From NCBI GenBank assembly GCA_028289325.1, contig JANQQN010000534.1, forward strand, positions 1-37,701: a stretch of DNA of 37,701 nt, read 5' to 3'. Below, piece after piece: positions 1 to 9,010 of the stretch (its first letter is position 1; every line of letters starts with the position of its first letter). This stretch comes from Myxococcota bacterium. GTDB lineage: Bacteria; Myxococcota; Kuafuiibacteriia; Kuafuiibacteriales; Kuafuiibacteriaceae. The notes under the pieces were generated by a model. That model saw only the letters and a program-made list of their open reading frames with translations, had not been told where the DNA came from and ran no database searches. The position numbers and the translations under genes are program-made.

Positions 1-58
1 CTCCTTAGTTGCTGGGGGCCACCCAACGCCCTCGTCGTCGCACGACCAGGGCCGACAA

Positions 59-73
59 GCCCTCGTCGAGGGC
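59..73 (-). terminator. Possible terminator hairpin after the PBP1b gene
   Basis: A perfect 6-bp stem with a 3-nt loop (GCCCTC-GAC-GAGGGC on the minus strand) lies about 26 nt beyond the stop codon of the penicillin-binding protein gene. No T-run follows, so it may only be a stabilising 3' hairpin. Nothing else was recognised between position 1 and the stop codon. Confidence 0.35.
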
Positions 74-98
74 CTCACGTGGGTTATTGGTCACGTCT

Positions 99-2489
99 CT
101 AGAGCCCGAGCGCATCGAGGAACCGCCGCATCGATGACTGGTGCTCGCTGCACGTTTCGGTCGGCGCTCGCACGGGGTCGAACACCTCGATCCGTTTCTT
201 GGGACAGCCACTGTTGGCCTTGAGGCCGGTGTGGGTGCAGATCTCGACTTCCGTGACGCTTTCAGGCGGCGCGAACCATCGCTTCGAAGTCCGCCACCCG
301 ATGTTCCGCATGAGGTCGGCCCAGATCGGCAAGGCAGCTTTCGATGCCGGCAGCTTGATGGAGGTCTGGTCGTCGAAGCCGACCCAAACCAGGGCCACCA
401 CTTCCGGCGTATAGCCGACGAACCACGCGTCGCGGTAGTCGTTGGTGGTCCCGGTTTTTCCGGCCACCGGAAAGTCGATTCCCCGCGCCTTGAGCGACCG
501 CGCGGTCCCGCGCAACACGACGTCTTGAAGGAGCGCGCTGACCATGTATGCCCGCCCGGGCGTGGTGACCGATCGAATCTTGAGGTGATGCCCCTGCACG
601 ACCTTGCCCTCGTCGGTGACCACCTTGCGAAGAGACAGCGGGTGCGGAAGCACCCCGTCGTGGGCAAACGCCGCGTACGCGACGGCCAGTTCGAGCGGAT
701 AGACCTCGAACGCCCCGAGCACCAGGGCGAGCTCCGGGGCCATGGGGGTGGTGATCCCGAAACGCCGCGCGGTCCCGATGATCGGCGACAGTCCGATCTG
801 CTCGGCGAGATGCACGGTTGGGATGTTCATCGACTTCACCAGCGCGTCTCGCACGGTGACCGTTCCTCCCGAGCCCCCTCCGTAGTTTCGCGGCCGCCAC
901 CGCTTGCCGTTGATCCGGTAGGTCTTGGGCTCGTTGCTGATACGGTCGGTGAGGCTATAGGTCTCCAGGCCCGTAAGGTACGCAAACGGCTTGAACGCGC
1001 TTCCCGGCTGTCGGAGGGCCTGGGTCACCCGGTTGAATTGGCTGACCCCGTAGTCGCGTCCCCCCACCATAGCGATCACGTGGCCAGTGCTGGGCTCGAG
1101 CACCACGATCGCACCTTGGAGCTTCTGGTTCGGATCTTCACGAACGAGCTCCGGATGGGCCTTTTCGAGCTTGCGCAGCCCGTCCGCAAGCGCCCGCTCG
1201 GCCTCTTCCTGCACGCCGACGTCGAGGGTGGTGTACAGCGACAGGCCGAGTCGGGTGAGCTCGTCCTGCGGATACATGGTCGCCAACTGCGACGCGAGAT
1301 AGTCGAAGAAGAACGGCGCCGTCCGCTTGTAGGCGGTGAACGGAACGGTCTCCAGATCGGCATCGACCGCCGCGTTGAACGCAGGTTCATCGAGCTTGTC
1401 CTGCTCGAACATGGCCCGCAGCACGCGATCCCGACGTTCGCGGGCCCGCTTGGGGTGCTTGTGGGGCGAATAGAGGTTCGGGCCTCGGATCATCCCGGCC
1501 AGGGTCGCGCACTGGGCCGGCGTCAACCGCTCCACCGGACGGCCGAAGTAAAAGCGCGCGGCCTCCGCGAAGCCGTGCACCGATACCGACCCGCGTTGCC
1601 CCAGGTAGATCTCGTTCAGATAGATCTCGAGGATCGTCTTCTTGTCGTAGTTCGACTCGATGAGCACGGCGATGACCAGCTCCTTCAGCTTGCGAAGCAC
1701 GGTCCGGCTCGGATCGAGGAAGAAGCTCTTGGCGAGCTGCTGGGTGAGCGTCGAGCCCCCCTGGCGAATGCCGCCGGCCTTGACGTTGACGTAGAACGCG
1801 CGAACGATCGCGGAAAAGTCGACCCCGAAGTGGTCGTAGAAACCGGCGTCTTCGGCGGCGAGGACGGCATCGATCAGGGCCGGCGGAACGTCGTCGATCG
1901 ATACCAGCTGTCGGCTTTGATGTTCTTCCCCGAACACCTGCATCACCTCCTCCGGCTCGAGCTCCACGAACGGGACGGCCTTGCGAGCCTTCAGATCGGA
2001 GATGGCTGACACGCCGCCGGACCGCTGGTTGGCGAACACGAACCGCACCCGCATCGCCGGCCGGTCGATGACCGTCGATCGAACCTTGCGCAGATAGGCG
2101 GTCACCGTTCGACCGGAGCGGTGATACTGCCCCTGAGCCTTAGGGGGCGATGAGGTGCGACGATATCCGAGTCGGTCGAGACGATGGGTGAGCTGCGCCA
2201 AGGGTAGTCCCTGGCCGGGGTAGATAAGCAGGTTGTCGGAGTAGACCCGCGACGGAACCTTCCACCGCCGACCTTCGAAGCGATCGACCACGTCTTCGGC
2301 GACGATCAGGGCGTACAGGCCCGCGATCGCAAACGCACCAATAGCGATGGTGACCACCGCCTTGACGGCGAAGCCGAGCACCGAACCGATCGGTCCCGGC
2401 CCGCGCCGGGGAGCCTTCTTCGACGACTTGCCGCGGCCACCGCGCGCGGGTTTCTTGGACCGACCCACAGCTACTTCGGGAAGTAACAC
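99..2489 (-). CDS. mrcB: Class A penicillin-binding protein, PBP1b type
   Basis: Bifunctional peptidoglycan synthase that polymerises glycan strands from lipid II and cross-links the peptides in the periplasm. A basic N-terminal tail (about 10-35) precedes one membrane anchor (about 36-64). A UB2H-like region typical of PBP1b follows (about 80-165). The GT51 glycosyltransferase domain has the catalytic Glu in EDAGFYDH (E213) and the RQGGSTLTQQ motif (242-251). The transpeptidase domain has SxxK (S497, K500), SMN (553-555) and KTGTT (678-682). All catalytic motifs are intact, and 796 residues is close to the 844 of E. coli PBP1b. The start is GTG at 2489; GTG at 2468 (codon 8) is an equally plausible start. 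It is separated from the upstream minus-strand gene by about 80 bp and looks monocistronic. Confidence 0.95.
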   Translation of the reverse strand: MLLPEVAVGRSKKPARGGRGKSSKKAPRRGPGPIGSVLGFAVKAVVTIAIGAFAIAGLYALIVAEDVVDRFEGRRWKVPSRVYSDNLLIYPGQGLPLAQLTHRLDRLGYRRTSSPPKAQGQYHRSGRTVTAYLRKVRSTVIDRPAMRVRFVFANQRSGGVSAISDLKARKAVPFVELEPEEVMQVFGEEHQSRQLVSIDDVPPALIDAVLAAEDAGFYDHFGVDFSAIVRAFYVNVKAGGIRQGGSTLTQQLAKSFFLDPSRTVLRKLKELVIAVLIESNYDKKTILEIYLNEIYLGQRGSVSVHGFAEAARFYFGRPVERLTPAQCATLAGMIRGPNLYSPHKHPKRARERRDRVLRAMFEQDKLDEPAFNAAVDADLETVPFTAYKRTAPFFFDYLASQLATMYPQDELTRLGLSLYTTLDVGVQEEAERALADGLRKLEKAHPELVREDPNQKLQGAIVVLEPSTGHVIAMVGGRDYGVSQFNRVTQALRQPGSAFKPFAYLTGLETYSLTDRISNEPKTYRINGKRWRPRNYGGGSGGTVTVRDALVKSMNIPTVHLAEQIGLSPIIGTARRFGITTPMAPELALVLGAFEVYPLELAVAYAAFAHDGVLPHPLSLRKVVTDEGKVVQGHHLKIRSVTTPGRAYMVSALLQDVVLRGTARSLKARGIDFPVAGKTGTTNDYRDAWFVGYTPEVVALVWVGFDDQTSIKLPASKAALPIWADLMRNIGWRTSKRWFAPPESVTEVEICTHTGLKANSGCPKKRIEVFDPVRAPTETCSEHQSSMRRFLDALGL

Positions 2490-2567
2490 AACGGGTCAGG
2501 GGCAGAAAGTTTCCTTAGCTGGCCTGAGGCCTTCGGTCGGCACGGGCGCACAGCGCGAATGTCGACG

Positions 2568-3440
2568 TCAGCGCATCCGGAGATAATGCCTCATGAAGTG
2601 GCGAACGCCGTCGAAAACGAAGCCGTTTCCGGCCTGCGCTCCGGACGGAAGGACGAAGTAGATCGAGTGGTCGGTGCCGTCGCGCGCGGAGCCAGGACCG
2701 AAGGGCAGCACGCCCAGCCGACGACAGAACATCTCCAACGTCGGCCGCAGGTTCGGTGGGCCTCGGCGCTCGACGAGGGCCGTGAGCAGGGGGCGGCTTG
2801 CGGTGATCCAGGCCACTTTGTCGCGGCCCTCGGACTCGATGTACTCCAGCCACTCGATGGCCGGCAGCTCGTCGAGCTGGTCCGAGAAGCCCGCCCGTTC
2901 CAGCGACGCTCGGATCGTGGCCCCATCGCGACAGTAAAAGTATCGCTTGAACCGCGAGGCGGAGCCCTCGAACTCCTCACAGACCCCATGTAGCTGGTCA
3001 CGGTCCGACGGAGCGAGGACCAGACGCGCGGGTTCTCCGGCCGGCCGGCCAGGCAGGCGAAGATGGTAGTAGTGCGTGAGCCGGCCGCGATCATCGACCT
3101 TGATCGCGAAGGTAGCCCCTCGGTGAATCGTGTCGTAGTTCTTGGTCGGTCGCCACTTCGCGTAGAAGCCGTCGAACCGACCGCGGTGCGCCACGGGCAG
3201 TACGACATCGAGCTCCGGACCCGACATGCGTCTAAAGAATGAGAAGTAGAACTTGAAGTTCTTGATCTTCGATTCGGTGAAGTTGATGCCGACGTAGGTC
3301 AGGAACGGGAAGTCGCCCTGATCTATCGAATAGATCTTATCGACGTACTCTCGCCATCCCTGGTGGTCGATCAGCCGCTTCTTGGCGTCGTCGAGCAGCG
3401 CCCGACTGTCGTTGGGAGGGGCCACGATTCCGGAACTCAT
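2568..3440 (-). CDS. Unrecognised protein, co-transcribed with a diiron protein
   Basis: A 290-residue soluble protein that I cannot assign to a family. It has no signal peptide or membrane segment. The sequence is rich in aromatic and basic residues with alternating strand-like stretches (KNFKFYFSFF near 42, YDTIHRGATFAIKV near 85, FKRYFYC near 145). The strand pattern loosely recalls ABBA-fold prenyltransferases, but no diagnostic motif was found and I do not claim that function. The ATG at 3440 overlaps the stop codon of the upstream diiron gene (ATGA), which argues for translational coupling and for this start over the in-frame ATG 15 codons upstream. The tight coupling suggests that it works with the diiron protein, as partner, second enzyme of a short pathway, or substrate carrier. 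Confidence 0.8.
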   Translation of the reverse strand: MSSGIVAPPNDSRALLDDAKKRLIDHQGWREYVDKIYSIDQGDFPFLTYVGINFTESKIKNFKFYFSFFRRMSGPELDVVLPVAHRGRFDGFYAKWRPTKNYDTIHRGATFAIKVDDRGRLTHYYHLRLPGRPAGEPARLVLAPSDRDQLHGVCEEFEGSASRFKRYFYCRDGATIRASLERAGFSDQLDELPAIEWLEYIESEGRDKVAWITASRPLLTALVERRGPPNLRPTLEMFCRRLGVLPFGPGSARDGTDHSIYFVLPSGAQAGNGFVFDGVRHFMRHYLRMR

Positions 3441-4438
3441 GAGGACTCCTGCGCTCCTTCCGCGTTCTCGGCGATGGTCAGCCACGGCAGGGCGTCGTCG
3501 CTCCCGCCCGCGTCATCATCGTCCGTCGGTTCTCGGCGCGGCGAAACCGCGGCCGGAAGCCCTACTTTGACCAGCATCCGCTCGAACCACCGTCCGAATT
3601 GGGTGTGCATCCGAGTCACGGACTTTCGGGTCGCCATCGCCAGCTCGCCGCCGAGACTCCACTGCAGTTGAGCAAAACACGCGTCGTAGTCGAGGTCGAC
3701 CTCGTCGAACGCCTGACGATACTCTTCCTTCTGAGTCATGCTCCACAGGTTGGAGTCGAGCCACGCTGCGTATCGACCCACGTCATCGAGCTCGGCCGGG
3801 GTCAGACCCTCGATGCCTCGCCGAAGATACTGCACCCCGAACGCGACATGATGGGCTTCGTCTCGCTCGATCTTGGTGATCACGTCGCGAAAGACGTCGT
3901 CCCGTACGAACAGCAGGTGCTCCCGGAAGGACAGCAGGGCCCGCGCCTCCAGAAACAACTGAAGCCCCAGGACCTGCTTCGGCCAGATCGGCGAGGTCAG
4001 CAACTGGCTCAGATTCTGCCCGAGAACCGGGCCACACGGATAGATGGGACCGATGCGCTGCACGAGGCTACGGATGGCCATTACGTGGCGCGCCTCGTCC
4101 TGCGCCTGATGGGCGGCAAAGACTCGCGCGTCGAGGTCGTCGACGCTGCTGGTCAGCTGACCAGCCAGCATCATCGCCGCCTGCTCCCCGTGAAGGACCT
4201 GCGAAAACTCCATGGCCACCATCTGGCGAGCCAACGCCTCCTGTTTGGCCCTCGGCAGCCTTCGGATGTAGTCGGAGCGCCAGATTCCGTGCCACTCCAG
4301 CACTCGCTCGTAGGGTCCGGGACGGTCGGGCAGAGGCCGCGCCCAGTCGATGGCCTCGACGGTCCACTGGGACCGATTGGACAACCGGACCAGACGTTGG
4401 AGCGGGGGCAGAGCCTCGTCGTATTCGAAGGTCAGCAC
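3437..4438 (-). CDS. Ferritin-like diiron-carboxylate protein (probable oxidase or oxygenase)
   Basis: A 333-residue helical protein with a complete R2/ferritin-type diiron ligand set: E85 (HGEQ), E115 and H118 (DEARH), E164 (FLEARA) and E194 and H197 (DEAHH). Spacings are about 30, 49 and 30 residues, as expected for a four-helix diiron bundle. Proteins of this class include ribonucleotide reductase small subunits, AurF-like N-oxygenases and long-chain aldehyde-related oxidases. The sequence lacks a recognisable R2 tyrosyl-radical context, so an oxygenase or oxidase is more likely, but the substrate is unknown. The C-terminus (about 298-333) is acidic and probably disordered. The start is GTG at 4438, and no strong ribosome-binding site is visible. 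It is the first gene of a two-gene unit with the unrecognised gene at 2568-3440, sharing an ATGA overlap. Confidence 0.85.
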   Translation of the reverse strand: MLTFEYDEALPPLQRLVRLSNRSQWTVEAIDWARPLPDRPGPYERVLEWHGIWRSDYIRRLPRAKQEALARQMVAMEFSQVLHGEQAAMMLAGQLTSSVDDLDARVFAAHQAQDEARHVMAIRSLVQRIGPIYPCGPVLGQNLSQLLTSPIWPKQVLGLQLFLEARALLSFREHLLFVRDDVFRDVITKIERDEAHHVAFGVQYLRRGIEGLTPAELDDVGRYAAWLDSNLWSMTQKEEYRQAFDEVDLDYDACFAQLQWSLGGELAMATRKSVTRMHTQFGRWFERMLVKVGLPAAVSPRREPTDDDDAGGSDDALPWLTIAENAEGAQESS

Positions 4439-4786
4439 GGGCCCCAGAAGTACACCACGACGGCCACCTAGATGGACCGCCTCCGGGTGAGCCCTAACTC
4501 ATGGACCGTCCGTCGGGGCCATCCGGACCCATTCAGAATTCTCCCGGTCGCCGGCATCGAACGGGTCGCCGAGAGCGGTTCGATGACTCCGGCCCCCGCG
4601 CGAGATCTATTGAGTAGCGACCGCCGGCCGAGGATCGGAGGGGCCCCAGGGGACGGGGGTGAGTCTGTCGGTCTCATCTCGCTTTGCGATATTGACCGAA
4701 GTTGGGGGCGACGGCCCCCTTTTGTCTACCCCGCGACTGGCTTAGCTTCGCGCCATGGTTACGTGCGATCGCATCGAGGTGCGGTC
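4439..4786. other. Divergent intergenic region, 348 bp
   Basis: Sits between the diiron gene (leftward) and the M16 peptidase pair (rightward), so it must carry both promoters. No confident -35/-10 pair was found. An open frame continues through it into the peptidase but reads as Arg/Pro/Ser-rich non-coding sequence, and a signal peptide begins only at 4787. Its one clear element is the terminator-like hairpin at 4704-4723. Confidence 0.6.
4704..4723 (+). terminator. Intrinsic terminator-like hairpin in the leader of the M16 operon
   Basis: GGGGGC (4704-4709), a 4-nt GACG loop and GCCCCC (4714-4719) form a 6-bp GC stem followed directly by TTTT. This is the only classical hairpin-plus-T-run seen in the window. 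It is oriented toward the M16 genes and ends 63 nt before their first ATG. There is no upstream plus-strand gene for it to terminate within 4.4 kb, so it may be an attenuator in the peptidase leader or the end of an unannotated short transcript. Confidence 0.55.
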
Positions 4787-6157
4787 ATGAGCGCCTCGCT
4801 GATCCTTGCCGCCACCGCGCTCCTGACCACCGCCCAGGTCGACGTTATCGCGGTCACCGACCGTGTCACCGGGCGAAAGATCAAAAAGGAGGCGCTGGCC
4901 CTCAACGTCGAGCGACTCACCCTCCCTAACGGGCTCGTCGTTCTGCTGAGCCCGGATCCCACCGTCGCGTCGGCGTCGGTCAATATGACGTTTCGGGCCG
5001 GCACCCTGTACGAGCCACCGGAACGGGCGGGAATGGCCCACATGATCGAACACGTCATGTTCCGGGGTCGGACGCCGGACACCGACTACCTCGCCATGCT
5101 CGACAAGCAAGGTGTGGTGTTCATCAACGCGTTCACCAGCCCCGAGATGATGTCCTTCGAATACGAGGTGACCCCGAGCGCCGTCCCTCTCGCCATTTGG
5201 GTCCACACCGACCGCCTCGCGAGCCTCCTCGACCGGCTCGACCCGCGCGACCTCGACCGCCATCGCAGCGTTGTCGACGTGGAGCGGATCCAGACCTCAG
5301 TCGATATTCCCTACGGCCTGGTCGACATGGCGATCTATCGAAAGCTCTTCCCCTCCCCGCATCCGATGCGGGCGTCGGTCATCGGCCGACCCCGAGAGCT
5401 GGACCGGGTCACCATGGCCGACGTCAAGAGATTCGTGCGCCGGTACCTCGTTCCCGCCAACGGGATCCTGACCGTGGTGGGCCGGTTCGAGCCGGAAGCG
5501 GTCAAAGCTCAGCTCGACCGAACCCTCGCTCGACTGCCCGCCGGGCGCCGCGCTCGACCGCCCCGCCGCAGCACCATCCAAGGCAAGCCCCGCACATACT
5601 CCATGAAAGAGTATCGCTCCCGGCAACCACGGGTGTCGGTGTTGTGGCGGCTGGAAGACCTCGGCCAACGCAGCGAAGATGCGCTCACCCTGGGCGGCTG
5701 GCTGCTCTCGAACTACGTGGACGGGATCTTTGGCACCCAGGTTCGAGCCGGCCTGTCGGCCATTGAGGGGGCTTCGTTCTTTCGGCTCGACGTGACTTTG
5801 CCCTATGACAAGCCCATCCGCGCCGCGAACGAGGAGGCGGAAGTATTCCTGCGCTATCTCACCGCCGTCGACATGCCTCGCGACTACCTGAACGCAACTC
5901 GACTTGCCATCGATCGTTTCTTTCTGTTCGCGATGGATACCGTGCGGGGTCGCGCCGCCACCATCACCCAGCTCGAGATGGCCGGTGAAGACCCGACTCG
6001 GCCCGAAGACGTCAGCCAGCGCCTATGGCGGCTCGACCGGCAGACGATTCGTCACGTCGCCTGGCAACACTTGATCCGGGGGCCGCGTCGGCTCGTCGTG
6101 CATGCGCGCCCCACTCGCCCTCGGCAGCCCAAACTCAGCTGGGAAGACCGACAATGA
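4787..6157 (+). CDS. M16 family zinc metallopeptidase (catalytic member of a pair)
   Basis: A 456-residue exported peptidase of the insulinase/processing-peptidase family. The N-terminus is signal-peptide-like (about 1-22). The inverted zinc motif HMIEH gives H85, E88 and H89. A downstream Glu in VVDVERIQ (E166) fits the third ligand, so the N-terminal domain looks catalytically competent. A C-terminal M16 domain follows. The start at ATG 4787 is chosen because it gives the signal peptide and has a GAGG-type ribosome-binding site; longer in-frame starts back to 4472 would add 105 residues of non-coding-like sequence. It overlaps the next gene by ATGA. Bacterial two-gene M16 units commonly form a heterodimer of an active and an inactive subunit, which is the likely arrangement here. 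Confidence 0.9.
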   Translation: MSASLILAATALLTTAQVDVIAVTDRVTGRKIKKEALALNVERLTLPNGLVVLLSPDPTVASASVNMTFRAGTLYEPPERAGMAHMIEHVMFRGRTPDTDYLAMLDKQGVVFINAFTSPEMMSFEYEVTPSAVPLAIWVHTDRLASLLDRLDPRDLDRHRSVVDVERIQTSVDIPYGLVDMAIYRKLFPSPHPMRASVIGRPRELDRVTMADVKRFVRRYLVPANGILTVVGRFEPEAVKAQLDRTLARLPAGRRARPPRRSTIQGKPRTYSMKEYRSRQPRVSVLWRLEDLGQRSEDALTLGGWLLSNYVDGIFGTQVRAGLSAIEGASFFRLDVTLPYDKPIRAANEEAEVFLRYLTAVDMPRDYLNATRLAIDRFFLFAMDTVRGRAATITQLEMAGEDPTRPEDVSQRLWRLDRQTIRHVAWQHLIRGPRRLVVHARPTRPRQPKLSWEDRQ

Positions 6158-7635
6158 TCCGACCGAGCATTCGTTTGATGGCGGCCGCGGTCGCCGCGTC
6201 GGCGGCCGCATGCGGCAGCGCCCCGACCCAGGAGGTCATTCGGCCGGTCCCCGTCGCCCCCCGCTGGACGAGGACGCCCCCCCCGTCGGCGCCGGCGACG
6301 CCGATCTCCCCTCCACCGGCGAAGGTGACCGGGCGCCGACTGGCCAACGGCCTGCGGGTGGTCATCGTCGAGCACCACCGACGCCCGATCGTCAGCATCC
6401 GCACCGTGTTCGGGCAAGGTGCGGCCCAAGACGGGGTCTACGGCCCCGGATCCACCTTCTTCGCGGTATCGCTCCTGGCCGGGTTCTATGAAGTCGACGA
6501 CAACGAAGAGCGGATCATCGAGGCCGATTCCTTCGCACGAAAGTTGTTCTATCTGGGAGGCGGCGTGACCGTCGACGTCGGCGCCGACCATGCGCTGTTC
6601 GGGGTCGACGGTTATGCCAAAGACACCGCCCAATACCTCGACATGCTGAGCGGGGCGATCCGAAGGCCACGGTGCGGGCCCAACTCGTTCTTGCAGACTC
6701 GCAATGCGATGATCAACTCGCTGGAGGAGGTCGAACTGAGCGACAGCGCCGTGTTCCAGCTGTTCATCGAACGCGCAGCGTTCGGCACCGGGCATCCGTA
6801 CGCGCGCCCGGTATTCGGCAGCATCGACACGCTGAAGAAGCTGTCGCTCCTCAAGATCAAGGACCGCCAAAAGGCCTTACTGACGCCGGTCGGAACCACG
6901 CTCCTCATCGTCGGAGACGTATATCCAGGCCCCACGTTGAGCGCGGTTCGTCGCTCCTTCGGTCCGTGGACACGCCGAGCCCCCCCCCGCTCCAGCCGGA
7001 TCCGGCCTCCGTCGACCCGCGGCTCCCCTCGCGTTCAACTCATCCCCCGGTCCCCCGCCGCCTCGATGGCCGTGTGCGCCGCGCGTCCGCTGACCGGCGT
7101 CCGCAGCGATCGGGCGGGCCTGGAAGTGCTGGCCCACGTCCTCGGTGGCGGCCTCGACAGTCGGCTCGGCGACGCGCTTCGGATGGTCAATGGGGTGAGC
7201 TACAGCATGAACGCCGCGATCCTCGAGCGGCGTTACGCCGACGCGCTCGTGGCGTGTACCCTCGTCCGAGCCAAAGACACGACCCGTGCCCTGACGATCT
7301 TCCGGCAAGTTCTCGAGCGCTTGGTCGCCGCCCCCCCGACGGCAAAAGAGCTCGCGCGGGCCAAACGTCAGATCATCGTGCTGGAGGAGAGCCAACACAC
7401 CTCCGTGCAGGGCTCGCTGAGCTCTTGGATGACCGCCCTCTCCCTCGGCAAGCGCCGGCCGGTGCCAACCCGCGGCGTCAATGCCGTCACCGCGGCTCAG
7501 GTCCACGACTTGGCTAAGCGAATTCTAGACCCGAGCCGCGTTCGTTTTCTGCTCGGAGGGCGGGCCAAATACGCGCGCGAGGCCGCAAGGGCGGCCGGCC
7601 TTGGCACCCCGCAGACCGTGCGTCTCGATCTCTGA
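6154..7635 (+). CDS. M16-like lipoprotein lacking the zinc motif (non-catalytic partner)
   Basis: A 493-residue protein with a lipoprotein-type signal peptide ending at C20 (ASAAAC), then a Pro-rich linker (about 30-57) and an M16 fold beginning with the typical GRRLANGLRVVIVEHH strand. Where active members have HxxEH this protein reads STFFAVSLL, so zinc ligands and catalytic Glu are absent. The C-terminal M16 domain is retained. The ATG at 6154 overlaps the upstream stop codon; the longer in-frame extension back to 6025 lies inside the previous gene. I infer that it anchors the active M16 protein to the membrane and completes its substrate chamber. Confidence 0.88.
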   Translation: MIRPSIRLMAAAVAASAAACGSAPTQEVIRPVPVAPRWTRTPPPSAPATPISPPPAKVTGRRLANGLRVVIVEHHRRPIVSIRTVFGQGAAQDGVYGPGSTFFAVSLLAGFYEVDDNEERIIEADSFARKLFYLGGGVTVDVGADHALFGVDGYAKDTAQYLDMLSGAIRRPRCGPNSFLQTRNAMINSLEEVELSDSAVFQLFIERAAFGTGHPYARPVFGSIDTLKKLSLLKIKDRQKALLTPVGTTLLIVGDVYPGPTLSAVRRSFGPWTRRAPPRSSRIRPPSTRGSPRVQLIPRSPAASMAVCAARPLTGVRSDRAGLEVLAHVLGGGLDSRLGDALRMVNGVSYSMNAAILERRYADALVACTLVRAKDTTRALTIFRQVLERLVAAPPTAKELARAKRQIIVLEESQHTSVQGSLSSWMTALSLGKRRPVPTRGVNAVTAAQVHDLAKRILDPSRVRFLLGGRAKYAREAARAAGLGTPQTVRLDL

Positions 7636-7674
7636 AGGGCGACGGCGCGGATACCGACCGTGGCGGCGACGGGC

Positions 7675-9006
7675 TCAGTACAGTGTCGGCCACATCCCGG
7701 GAGGGGTCGTGGGGGGTAGGGTGGCCGACGCCCGCTCGTCCACAACTCGAAACGCGGCTTGACCGCTGCTGACCTCCAGCACCCCTGCGACCCATAGGTC
7801 GCCGGCCTGAGCCTTGATGTACCGCGGGCCGATCGGTCCCGTGGTCAAGGTTTGACCGTCGTACAGCAGACGCAGGTATGCCGTCGAGCCGGACTCCTCG
7901 CTGTCATAGACGGCTTCGACCACCAGACCGTACTCGCCATCGGGCAGGTTGGGCACCGAAATGACCTCCGGCCCGAGGCCGTCGAAGTCGTCGGCGATGG
8001 TTCCCACGAACCCGGCCGGGTTCCGGGTCCGGCGGGAGAGAGTGCTCGCGGGGTCGCCGTAGGCGCCGCCGGGCCCCACAAGGTGAAGGTCGAGATCGGA
8101 GGTCGCTCCGTCCCAGGTCAGGATGGCCCGCAGGCCCGATTCCGCGGACACGCCGGCGTTCACGCTCACCGAGCATCGGGACTCGCCTTGCCCCGAACCG
8201 ACGCCGGTCACGATGACCTCGACCCGATTCCCGCCCGGGAAAAGCGGCAGGTCGGCCGCCTCGAAGCGCGTGCCGTCGGCGTTCATGGGCAGCGTTCCGT
8301 CGAGCACCCCGCCCGGACCGCGGACCCGCCAAATCGCGGCATCGATCCGGGTATCGACCACCCCCTGGAGGGTCGACAGCCGCAACCCGGTCCCCGTCGC
8401 GTTGCTGCTGGGGGCGGTGATGGTGATCGTCGCGCAATCCGGGCACGCAACGGAGATCGGAACCTCGTTCATCTTCTCGTCGCCGGAAAACACGGCTTCA
8501 ACGCGGAGCACCGTGGTTCCCGGATCGACGTCGACCTGGTCGATGACGAACGGAACCGCGCTGTACGCCCCCGAGTCGTTGGTGATGGTGACCTGGCGCG
8601 ATATATCGCTTCCGCAACCTCGGTTGCCAGTGGTGGTGACGATCACCGTCGCCTCTTCCGAGGCCATCTCGACTTCGCCCGCTACCCGCACCTGACGGGT
8701 GCCCTCGGCAAACATGACGTCGGGCTCCGGCTCGAGAACTACCAGCCGGGGCGGAACGGCCTCTACTCGACAACGGCCTTCGTTGGTGCAGACCGCACGC
8801 GAAGCGCTCGACGCCGGCTGCTCACAATCGGCCGACGAAGCGCAGTCCTGTTCACAGGCGCCTTCGGTCGAGCCGCCGCCGAAGCTACGAACGCAGTAGA
8901 AACCGACCGGACAATCGGCCTGAGTGCTGCAGGAGTCGCTGCCACAGCCACCGACGGTGGCGGCCAGCGCGAACAGAGCGAGGGTGGTGACGATGATGAT
9001 CCGCAT
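7675..9006 (-). CDS. Surface or periplasmic lipoprotein with Cys-rich N-terminus and YfaP-like domain
   Basis: A 443-residue lipoprotein. The signal peptide ends in a lipobox near C21 (TVGGC). A short Cys-rich segment follows (about 21-80, ten or so cysteines, including SCSTQADCPVGFYC), resembling the disulfide-rich modules common in myxobacterial lipoproteins. The middle contains beta-rich repeats. Near 290 the motif ILTWDGATSDLDLHLVGPGG is typical of DUF2135/YfaP-like domains seen in predicted extracellular proteins. No catalytic site is apparent. The start codon lies 4 bp after the stop of the large VWA lipoprotein gene, so the two are very likely co-transcribed and may act in the same outer-membrane or surface assembly. 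Confidence 0.8.
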   Translation of the reverse strand: MRIIIVTTLALFALAATVGGCGSDSCSTQADCPVGFYCVRSFGGGSTEGACEQDCASSADCEQPASSASRAVCTNEGRCRVEAVPPRLVVLEPEPDVMFAEGTRQVRVAGEVEMASEEATVIVTTTGNRGCGSDISRQVTITNDSGAYSAVPFVIDQVDVDPGTTVLRVEAVFSGDEKMNEVPISVACPDCATITITAPSSNATGTGLRLSTLQGVVDTRIDAAIWRVRGPGGVLDGTLPMNADGTRFEAADLPLFPGGNRVEVIVTGVGSGQGESRCSVSVNAGVSAESGLRAILTWDGATSDLDLHLVGPGGAYGDPASTLSRRTRNPAGFVGTIADDFDGLGPEVISVPNLPDGEYGLVVEAVYDSEESGSTAYLRLLYDGQTLTTGPIGPRYIKAQAGDLWVAGVLEVSSGQAAFRVVDERASATLPPTTPPGMWPTLY

Positions 9007-9010
9007 GGCT

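Noticed and set aside
141-2009. Long open frame of 622 codons on the plus strand opposite the PBP1b gene
   Set aside because: Antisense to a gene with all catalytic motifs; composition is Arg/Pro/His-rich with no recognisable domain, as expected for a shadow frame in high-GC DNA.
4472-4786. N-terminal extension of the first M16 peptidase to ATG 4472
   Set aside because: The extra 105 residues read as non-coding and would bury the signal peptide; a terminator-like hairpin also lies inside it.
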